From NCBI GenBank assembly GCA_964517585.1, contig CAZFCB010000038.1:1-11230 (forward strand): DNA of 11,230 bases. The letters run 5' to 3'. Every line of letters starts with the position of its first letter. Positions within the stretch are counted from its first letter, which is position 1. Of this stretch, positions 1-4,492 are shown one piece after another. The notes beneath the pieces are model-generated. The model saw only the letters and a list, made by a program, of their open reading frames with translations, did no database searches and was not told where the DNA came from. Made by a program: the position numbers and the translations under genes. This DNA comes from JAGORY01 sp964517585 (GTDB taxonomy: Bacteria; Patescibacteriota; Gracilibacteria; Peribacterales; Peribacteraceae).

Positions 1-404
1 AAAGATTTATCACTCTCAGCGAGGATCCGGAGCGTCGCGAGTGCCGCGTTTTTGTATCCGGCGACGGTCATGACCGGAACATCGGATGGCATGCGGAGGC
101 TGGAGTGGATATCGATGGAATATTCCTCGAGCGTCGCGTGCGGCGGGCAGTTCACGACGGGGTGAACGCACGAACCAGCGACGACGCCACCAAGACCATT
201 GCTCATGCCAACACACGTCACGACAACCGTCGGCTCAGTGCGAGCATTAAGCTTCTCGATGACCTGTACCACTTTCTCCGGCACTTTGTGGGCAGAAGCA
301 ACGACGATCTCAGACGACACCTGATACTCGTCCAAGATGGCGGCAATTTTTTTGGCAAAATCGGTATCGACTTTGGAACCAAGGAGGAAGGTGACGGTGG
401 GCAT
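1..404 (-). CDS. purE: Class II PurE (AIR carboxylase / N5-CAIR mutase family), 3' end missing
   Basis: PurE makes 4-carboxy-5-aminoimidazole ribonucleotide in cytoplasmic de novo purine synthesis. The visible 134 residues start MPTVTFLLGSKVDTDFA, matching the family's N-terminal GSxxD phosphate-binding loop. They continue with VASAHKVPE (the SAH-R/K motif), VGMSNGLGG and SSLRMPSDVPV. The SN in the GMSNGL segment and the NCPP segment resemble class II (metazoan/Treponema-like, CO2-using AIR carboxylase) rather than class I, which has AHLPG there. The frame is open to the window edge; family length is about 150-165 residues, so only the C-terminal end is missing. ATG 404 is the only sensible start: it precedes the first beta strand and sits 6 nt after a -10-like hexamer, with no Shine-Dalgarno. 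Class assignment is by motif memory; which of the two reactions it catalyses cannot be told from sequence alone. Confidence 0.85.
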   Translation of the reverse strand, partial: MPTVTFLLGSKVDTDFAKKIAAILDEYQVSSEIVVASAHKVPEKVVQVIEKLNARTEPTVVVTCVGMSNGLGGVVAGSCVHPVVNCPPHATLEEYSIDIHSSLRMPSDVPVMTVAGYKNAALATLRILAESDKS

Positions 405-439
405 GGACGAAGTGTAAAGTGAAAAGTGTAAAGTGAAAA
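405..439 (-). promoter_or_regulatory. Candidate leaderless promoter of purE
   Basis: On the minus strand TTTTCA (439-434) and TACACT (416-411) are separated by exactly 17 nt, and TACACT is 6 nt from the purE ATG. Each hexamer matches 4 of 6 consensus bases. Initiation about 7 nt after the -10 would fall on the start codon, so the mRNA would be leaderless. Both hexamers are made of the 14-bp tandem repeat that covers this region. Confidence 0.45.
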
Positions 440-443
440 GTGA
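411..443. repeat. 14-bp tandem repeat upstream of purE
   Basis: The unit AGTGTAAAGTGAAA occurs perfectly at 411-424 and 425-438, followed by a partial copy AGTGA at 439-443. Read on the minus strand it supplies TTTCAC and TACACT hexamers at a 14-nt period. Copy number could vary by slippage. Confidence 0.9.
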
Positions 444-479
444 GGAAAGAATCCCCCTCACGTCTGCGCGTAGAACAGG

Positions 480-508
480 TTGAAGCCCTGACCAAACCCA
501 CGTACAGT
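480..508 (+). promoter_or_regulatory. Candidate promoter of tRNA-Ala
   Basis: TTGAAG (480-485) and TACAGT (503-508) are spaced by 17 nt. Each matches 4 of 6 consensus bases. The predicted start is near 515, about 11 nt before the mature tRNA 5' end. Confidence 0.45.
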
Positions 509-525
509 ACCGCGGCACCTTTCGT

Positions 526-601
526 GGGGCTCTAGCTCATCTGGTAGAGCGCTTCCATGGCATGGAAGAGGTGAGGGGTTCGAGTCCCCTGAGCTCCACC
601 A
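526..601 (+). tRNA. tRNA-Ala(GGC)
   Basis: A 76-nt cloverleaf can be folded by hand. The acceptor arms GGGGCTC and GAGCTCC pair fully and include the G3:U70 wobble pair that marks alanine tRNAs. The anticodon stem CTTCC/GGAAG encloses loop ATGGCAT, giving anticodon GGC at 559-561. The T arm is GGGG-TTCGAGT-CCCC. Discriminator A598 and CCA (599-601) are encoded in the DNA. It decodes GCC and GCU. Confidence 0.97.
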
Positions 602-628
602 TTCGTCGCTACGCGAAGGATGCCAACC
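602..628 (+). repeat. tRNA 3'-trailer repeat, copy 1
   Basis: Immediately after the encoded CCA of tRNA-Ala comes TTCGTCGCTACGCGAAGG, then ATGCCAACC. The trailer of tRNA-Arg (4055-4025, minus) has the same plan: TT-(C/T)G, CGCTACGC, then ATG(G)CAA(G)CC. Here TCGC-TAC-GCGA can form a small hairpin, so the element might act in 3' processing or termination, or be a REP-like insertion attracted to tRNA ends. Confidence 0.5.
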
Positions 629-755
629 AAAGCACTGGAGGTTCGTAAATGATTTTCTTCTACACACTCGCGTTGGCTACGGATGGCGAGCCATCAAGCA
701 TAAAGGTTAGCCTGTCCCGACTGACACCCTCATCCAATTTTATCCAACCCATCAA

Positions 756-1471
756 ATGTTCCACGCCCTCGTCCAACAGATTGAACCATTTGTCCAAATG
801 TACGGTGCGCTTGGCATATTTTTTGCAAGCATTCTCGAAGAAATCATTGCCCCTATCCCATCGACACTGGTTGTGTTCAGCTCTGCAGTTCTTCTGACAC
901 AGGGGCTCACTGGCTCAACGGCAATCCTCACCATTCTCTTTAAGATTATGATTCCGGCTTCCGCAGGAATCACGATTGGTTCTCTGTTCCCTTACTATAT
1001 ATCTCTTATCGTTGAGAATGTCATCTTCTNNNNNNNNNNGGAGAAAAGCTCTTCGTGGAGCGCTTTGGAAAGTACGTTGGCCTCAAGTGGTCGACCATCG
1101 AGGCAATGCAACGACGTGTAGAGAATGCGTCTTCTGCTGAAATTGCCATCTTTGTCACGCGAGCTATTCCAGGACTGCCTTCACTTGCTGTCTCAGTATT
1201 TTCAGGCCTTGCACGCATCCCCGTTGGGAAATATATCATCTGGAGTTTCCTTGGATGTCTGCCAAGAAACTTCATTCTGGGGCTTGCAGGTTGGCTCGGC
1301 GGAAGACAGCTCGGTACGGTCATGGAATTGCTGACGAACCTTGAAAGTCACATGCTCGTCCTTGTGTTCGCCGTCATCATTGCTCTTGGAATCGGCTGGC
1401 TCATCTTCGAGCACAGGCGAAAACACCAAAGAAAGTCTCATGGTGAAATCAAAGATGCTACGAAAATATAA
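756..1471 (+). CDS. DedA-family (SNARE-associated/VTT domain) membrane protein, interrupted by assembly gap
   Basis: DedA proteins are multi-spanning inner-membrane proteins linked to undecaprenyl-phosphate or phospholipid flipping. Before the gap is FFASILEEIIAPIPSTLVVF, with the re-entrant-loop acidic residues and prolines. After it are GEKLFVERFGKYVGL, FVTRAIPGLPSLAVSVFSGLA and a C-terminal membrane helix with a basic tail. The two halves lie in different frames only because the 10-N run is a placeholder: restoring one frame needs a gap of 3n+2 bases. Total length is about 235 residues, near the usual 200-220. The second arginine of the usual R-x-x-P-G-x-R motif is proline here (RAIPGLP). 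No Shine-Dalgarno is visible before ATG 756. Family call firm, transported substrate unknown. Confidence 0.85.
1030..1039. other. Assembly gap (10 N)
   Basis: Ten Ns inside the DedA gene. The reading frame before and after is inconsistent with 10 missing bases, so the length is arbitrary. The ends flanking the gap look alike (GAGAATGTCATCTTC and GAGAAAAGCTCTTC), so the two contig ends may be overlapping variants rather than separated sequence. Confidence 0.95.
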
Positions 1472-1520
1472 GGCAAAGCTCTAAGGAAAGTTTTACGGCT
1501 TAGGATTGGTAGAAACAAAA

Positions 1521-1549
1521 TTGCCACTCACTGCAGCCGTCCGTATACT
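1521..1549 (+). promoter_or_regulatory. Near-consensus promoter of the ECF sigma gene, predicted leaderless
   Basis: TTGCCA (1521-1526, 5/6 match) and TATACT (1544-1549, 5/6) are separated by 17 nt. Only 7 nt separate the -10 from ATG 1557, which places the transcription start on or next to the start codon. It looks like a housekeeping-type promoter rather than an ECF-type one. Confidence 0.75.
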
Positions 1550-1556
1550 CATGTAG

Positions 1557-2069
1557 ATGGATCCCCGACGTGATGAAGACGCCAATCTGACGCTTGAAAC
1601 GTTTTTCGAGGAGTACTCCGATGCTATTTTTCGTTACGTTGCATCTCAACTACGCGATCGCGAAGTCGCAAAAGACATCACGCAGGATGCCTTCATCCGT
1701 TTTTGGCAATGTCTTGAGCGTGGCGACAAGATCGAGCACAAACGAGCACTCTTGTACAAAATCGCAGGAAATTTGGTCATCGACTACACGAGACGAAAGA
1801 AGTCCGTTTCTCTTGACGCTCTTCTCGAACAAGGATTCGAACAAGGTGAAGATACAATCCGATCGACAAAAGGGAAGATGGAGCTCGAACGAATTCTCAC
1901 CGCAATCGACAGGCTGCCTTCAGGCACTCGTCAGGTGCTCCTTCTGCGATTTATAGAAGGCTTTGATCCTTCAGAAATTGCCTCAATGACGAAAGTAACG
2001 AGTAATGTCGTTTCTGTCCGTATCCATCGAGGGCTTTCGAAACTTCGTTCCCTTCTTCAGCATGCGTAA
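1557..2069 (+). CDS. ECF-family RNA polymerase sigma factor (sigma-70 group 4)
   Basis: This 170-residue protein has the two-domain plan of ECF sigma factors. Region 2 (about residues 15-80) includes FFEEYSDAIFRYV, the core-binding AKDITQDAFIRFWQ and the -10-reading stretch ending in DYTRRKK. A short linker leads to region 4 (about 115-166), with IDRLPSGTRQVLLLRFIEG and the helix-turn-helix PSEIASMTKVTSNVVSVRIH followed by RGLSKLR. Region 1 and the region 3 domain are absent, as usual. The start follows a strong promoter by 7 nt. The stop overlaps the next gene's ATG by 8 nt (ATGCGTAA), so translation is probably coupled to its likely anti-sigma partner. No second, ECF-type promoter was recognised, so autoregulation is unproven. 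Confidence 0.93.
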   Translation: MDPRRDEDANLTLETFFEEYSDAIFRYVASQLRDREVAKDITQDAFIRFWQCLERGDKIEHKRALLYKIAGNLVIDYTRRKKSVSLDALLEQGFEQGEDTIRSTKGKMELERILTAIDRLPSGTRQVLLLRFIEGFDPSEIASMTKVTSNVVSVRIHRGLSKLRSLLQHA

Positions 2070-3378
2070 ACTCCTCAGATTTCTTTCTGGCATCACAAAA
2101 AGGTCGTCATATTTTGTAAGAATGACGAAGGGTATTCGTCACAGTGACATGATGGAGGACGACCTTCATGAAAGCATCGCGCGCATTGGAGACGCAGTAC
2201 AACCTCTCTCGGAGGAGGAAAAAATAACGATGCTTCAATCAATACGCACGTCGCTCGCGTCAGAGTCTGTAAGAATACAACGTTCGAATCGTCTTGGGTG
2301 GACATTCTTATCCTTTCCCAAGCGCATTATGCCGATCATCGCCCTCTTTGTTGCTCTGTTCGTATCCATCGGTGGCTCTGCCTATGCCGAATCTGCGTTA
2401 CCAGGAGATTTGCTCTATCCTGTCAAAATTCGTGTGAACGAGAATGTTCGAGCTATGACCAGTCTCTCAGCGGAAGCCAAAGCTGATTGGAGTGTCCGTC
2501 GCATCGAGCGACGCCTCGAGGAAGCAGAGCTTCTCGCCGCAAAAGAGAAGCTCAGTACGGATGTGAGTAAGTACATTGCTTCGAGTGTCGAAACGAATGT
2601 AGCGGATACCCATGTGAAGATTGAGAATCTCCGCGGGAAAGGTAAGGTTTCGGCGGCCGTGATCCTCAGCTCAAAGTTAGACTCTTCACTACGGACACAT
2701 GAGACTGTGCTCGTTCGTATCGCACGCGATCGTGCATCTGTGCATGCTGCAACAAACGTACTGATCGAATCTGTGCGGAAAGCCTCGGTTGCAGGTTTAC
2801 AACTAACACAGGAAAGCGAGGTTGAAGCATCGAATGAAAGCACCACGACGAACAACGGTCTTCGCATCGCAGCAAAAGAGAGTCTGAAAGCTGCAGAACG
2901 CAAAATCGAGGAAACCCGACGCTTTATCGAAACAAAGCGTGCAAGCGCAAGCGCTGAATCCGTGACGGAAGCTGAAGTGCAACTCGGAGTTGCAACATCG
3001 GGAACTGTCTCTGCCCAGGAACAACTGAATGCAGGCGCACACATTGAAGCATTCCACACTGCCCGTTCCGCCTTACGCTCAGCGCAGGAAGCCAAGCTTC
3101 TGCTGCAGTTTTCGAATGCATCACGCGAAGGATCACATACGTCTTCATCCCCGTCATCTTCTTCTCGCTTCTCTTCATCGTCATCTTCATCTATGTCCTC
3201 TAGCGCTTCATTGTCATCCACATCTTCGAAGGATCAAACGAATGCTGATGAGCAGATGAAAAAACAAGAAGAGAAGCACGTCGATGAGAAAGACGAAGAG
3301 AATCTTGGCGTCGAGACTACGATAAAAACGCAGATCAAGACTGTCCCTACGGATGTAGGAACGATCATAGTTGAGTAA
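2062..3378 (+). CDS. Membrane-anchored DUF5667-type protein, probable anti-sigma factor
   Basis: This 438-residue protein is translationally coupled to the ECF sigma gene, the usual position of an anti-sigma factor. Residues 1-88 are cytoplasmic, with helical segments (EDDLHESIARIG, SEEEKITMLQSIR) that could clasp the sigma factor. One membrane helix spans about 88-107. Just outside, SAYAESALPGDLLYPVKI is the signature start of DUF5667, followed to about 350 by long charged helices, probably coiled coil. Residues 357-389 are mostly serine, then comes a Lys/Glu-rich stretch and a small C-terminal segment. ATG 2062 is preferred for the 8-nt overlap; ATG 2122 is possible. The DUF5667 match is from memory and the sensing role is inferred from context. 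The serine run resembles wall-spanning linkers. Confidence 0.8.
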   Translation: MRKLLRFLSGITKRSSYFVRMTKGIRHSDMMEDDLHESIARIGDAVQPLSEEEKITMLQSIRTSLASESVRIQRSNRLGWTFLSFPKRIMPIIALFVALFVSIGGSAYAESALPGDLLYPVKIRVNENVRAMTSLSAEAKADWSVRRIERRLEEAELLAAKEKLSTDVSKYIASSVETNVADTHVKIENLRGKGKVSAAVILSSKLDSSLRTHETVLVRIARDRASVHAATNVLIESVRKASVAGLQLTQESEVEASNESTTTNNGLRIAAKESLKAAERKIEETRRFIETKRASASAESVTEAEVQLGVATSGTVSAQEQLNAGAHIEAFHTARSALRSAQEAKLLLQFSNASREGSHTSSSPSSSSRFSSSSSSSMSSSASLSSTSSKDQTNADEQMKKQEEKHVDEKDEENLGVETTIKTQIKTVPTDVGTIIVE

Positions 3379-3391
3379 AGAACTTGTAGCT

Positions 3392-3432
3392 GCAAAGCAA
3401 GGATGGAGTGCACACGCTGTCCTTCGCTTTGT
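3392..3432 (+). terminator. Long hairpin after the sigma/anti-sigma operon
   Basis: CAAAGC (3393-3398) pairs with GCTTTG (3426-3431) and AAGGA (3399-3403) with TCCTT (3420-3424), with one bulged C; an inner stem AGTG/CGCT closes a CACA loop. It starts 14 nt after the stop codon. No clear U-tract follows, so intrinsic termination is only moderately supported; it may instead protect the 3' end. Confidence 0.45.
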
Positions 3433-3463
3433 TGGTATCTCTTGATTCGGAGTAGTTCCAAGA

Positions 3464-3480
3464 TGTGAAGTTTTTTCACA
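3464..3480. repeat. 6-bp inverted repeat upstream of the EamA-like gene
   Basis: TGTGAA (3464-3469) and TTCACA (3475-3480) flank a 5-nt loop GTTTT. It could be a small hairpin or an operator about 50 nt before the next start codon. No promoter hexamers could be placed around it. Confidence 0.35.
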
Positions 3481-3528
3481 AGACATCAGGCATTGAGAAC
3501 TTGCAAGAGGTAACGGAAACTATCGCTC

Positions 3529-3891
3529 ATGAACCCACACCTAGTTGGCATTCTCATTGGTGGCCTCATTCCTGCTATTTTGTATGGCGTATCCAGTGTA
3601 TTTGCGAAAGCCAGTACAAAAGAAGGTATTGGCTTAGGGGTATATCTCATGATCACTGGTTTCGCAGTTGCATGTATAGGAGCAGGCTTTTTTGCCTTTC
3701 AGGTAGACAAGACACTATCATTTCGCTCAGCTACATATGCTGTTGGCTTTGGAGTCAGTTGGGCATTGGGAACTGGATTGGTAGCCATTGGACTCACAAA
3801 GTTTGGCATTCCACTTGGGAAGCTCGTGCCGATGTATAACATGAATACACTCGTTGCGGTTCTTCTTGCATTGTGGATTTTTGCTGAGTAG
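3529..3891 (+). CDS. Small EamA/DMT-like transporter, truncated by in-frame TAG
   Basis: The 120 residues form four hydrophobic helices (about 5-26, 36-57, 70-89 and 97-118). The loops resemble half of a drug/metabolite transporter: FAKASTKEGIGLGVYL, GLTKFGIPLGKLVP, and MYNMNTLVAVLLALWIFAE just before the stop. In the EamA family this last motif (usually LFLGE or IFAE-W) leads into a final helix. Here that helix is encoded in the same frame directly after the TAG. As read, the protein lacks its last membrane segment. Single-domain members of about 140 residues probably work as dimers. A purine-rich AAGAGG lies about 20 nt upstream, too far for a good ribosome site. Substrate unknown. Confidence 0.7.
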   Translation: MNPHLVGILIGGLIPAILYGVSSVFAKASTKEGIGLGVYLMITGFAVACIGAGFFAFQVDKTLSFRSATYAVGFGVSWALGTGLVAIGLTKFGIPLGKLVPMYNMNTLVAVLLALWIFAE

Positions 3892-3969
3892 CAACAAGTA
3901 AAAGTGGTACAACTGGCAATCGGATCAATGCTCATTGTTGCGGGTGGTGTTTTGGTTGAGAGAGCTTAG
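3892..3969 (+). pseudogene. Detached last helix of the EamA-like transporter
   Basis: Directly after TAG 3889-3891 the same frame stays open to TAG 3967-3969 and encodes QQVKVVQLAIGSMLIVAGG and a short tail ending in RA. That is the expected final transmembrane helix of an EamA domain. A single G-to-A change from TGG (Trp) to TAG would explain the break, and the repaired protein would be 146 residues. No start codon or ribosome site serves this piece alone. Alternatives are a sequencing error, strain variation or rare readthrough. Confidence 0.65.
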
Positions 3970-3979
3970 AGTATTATTT

Positions 3980-4021
3980 GTGCGCCCGACCATTCGATAA
4001 ACTCAGGGCACGTTTGAACCT
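3980..4021 (-). repeat. Broken copy of the tRNA-Arg 3' end containing a REP-like insert
   Basis: Two pieces of the nearby tRNA-Arg recur here in the same order and orientation: GTGCGCCCG (3980-3988; also 4058-4066) and TTTGAACCT (4013-4021; also 4073-4081). They are 33 nt apart instead of 15. Between them lies CATTCGATAAACTCAGGGCA, which resembles the common intergenic repeat of the TTCGACAAGCTCAGGG type. The copy cannot form a functional tRNA. Confidence 0.5.
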
Positions 4022-4024
4022 CGT

Positions 4025-4055
4025 GGCTTGCCATGAGCGAGCGTAGCGAGTCAAA
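4025..4055 (-). repeat. tRNA 3'-trailer repeat, copy 2
   Basis: Directly after the CCA of tRNA-Arg, the minus strand reads TTTGACTCGCTACGCTCGCT and then CATGGCAAGCC. It shares the order TTyG, CGCTACGC, ATG(G)CAA(G)CC with the sequence after tRNA-Ala. The core GAGCGAGCGTAGCGAG is an imperfect palindrome. Confidence 0.5.
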
Positions 4056-4132
4056 TGGTGCGCCCGGCAGGATTTGAACCTACGACCCCCAGCTCCGCAA
4101 GCTGATGCTCTATCCAGCTGAGCTACGGGCGC
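4056..4132 (-). tRNA. tRNA-Arg(GCG)
   Basis: A 77-nt cloverleaf reads on the minus strand. Acceptor GCGCCCG pairs perfectly with CGGGCGC. The D arm is GCTC...GAGC with A20 in the loop, an arginine identity base. The anticodon stem TCAGC/GCTGG encloses loop TTGCGGA, giving anticodon GCG. The T arm is GTAGG-TTCAAAT-CCTGC. Discriminator A and CCA (4058-4056) are encoded. GCG reads CGC and CGU without inosine; most bacteria use ACG modified to ICG by TadA instead. Confidence 0.95.
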
Positions 4133-4185
4133 ACATTGATGTGGGAAAATGATCGGATCAAGCGTCGCATCCCATTTCTATTGAC

Positions 4186-4293
4186 GGCTTGCTTCAGGCA
4201 CCTAGGCCTGCTGCCTGCCCACCATAGCCAAGAGGCGAAGGTGGGAGCTCTAGGCACACAGTAAGCCACGAGAGGCTACAGGCTTTTTGAGCC
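4186..4293. ncRNA. Strongly foldable intergenic segment, possible structured RNA
   Basis: The gene-free stretch 4133-4492 contains a nested hairpin: GGCTTGCT (4186-4193) with AGTAAGCC (4260-4267), CCTAG (4201-4205) with CTAGG (4250-4254), CCCACC (4218-4223) with GGTGGG (4240-4245), and an apical GCC-AAGA-GGC. A second small hairpin, GGCT-TTTTG-AGCC, spans 4281-4293. Wobble pairs support the plus strand in the outer stem but the minus strand in the middle stem, so the strand is undecided. I see no SRP, tmRNA or RNase P hallmark, and no convincing promoter for it on either strand. The rest of the stretch holds only the promoter region of the next gene. Confidence 0.35.
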
Positions 4294-4357
4294 GCAATCA
4301 ACGTGTACATGTCTGCATCTCTCCATTGTCTGGGCATACGTTGATATGAATGGCACA

Positions 4358-4386
4358 TTGCTCTAAACACGGTTTTTTGATATAAT
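4358..4386 (+). promoter_or_regulatory. Extended -10 promoter of the 403-residue protein gene
   Basis: TTGCTC (4358-4363) and a perfect TATAAT (4381-4386) are spaced by 17 nt. A TG one base upstream of the -10 (TGATATAAT) makes it an extended -10 promoter. Predicted start is near 4393, leaving a leader of about 100 nt. Confidence 0.75.
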
Positions 4387-4397
4387 ATATACCGTGT
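4367..4397. promoter_or_regulatory. Inverted repeat bracketing the -10, candidate operator
   Basis: ACACGG (4367-4372) and CCGTGT (4392-4397) flank the TATAAT with a 19-nt gap. The right arm is also part of a 9-bp direct repeat CGTGTACAT found at 4302-4310 and 4393-4401. A repressor bound here would cover the -10 and start site. No regulator gene is adjacent. Confidence 0.4.
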
Positions 4398-4492
4398 ACA
4401 TCTACCTACAACTGACATAAAAATTTGAACCAACGGGAGCTTGTAGAAAGCCCAAATGAAGACGCAAAAAAATAAAAAGCATCATTCCACAC

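Noticed and set aside
649..897. 82-codon frame preceded by GGAGG at perfect spacing (637-641, ATG 649)
   Set aside because: Its product is Ser/Leu-rich without recognisable features, and most of it overlaps the well-supported DedA frame. The GGAGG is probably chance, although it is the best Shine-Dalgarno match in the window.
2415..3221. 268-codon antisense frame opposite the DUF5667 gene
   Set aside because: It mirrors the Ser-rich and Ala/Glu-rich codons of the real gene; the product is a low-complexity Asp/Glu stretch with many Cys and no domain.
4186..4267. SRP RNA, tmRNA, RNase P or 6S RNA at the foldable segment
   Set aside because: The GGAAG/AGCAGCC helix 8 of SRP RNA, a tmRNA T arm and tag, and the RNase P GAGGAAAGTC block are all absent; a 6S-type bubble could not be shown by hand.
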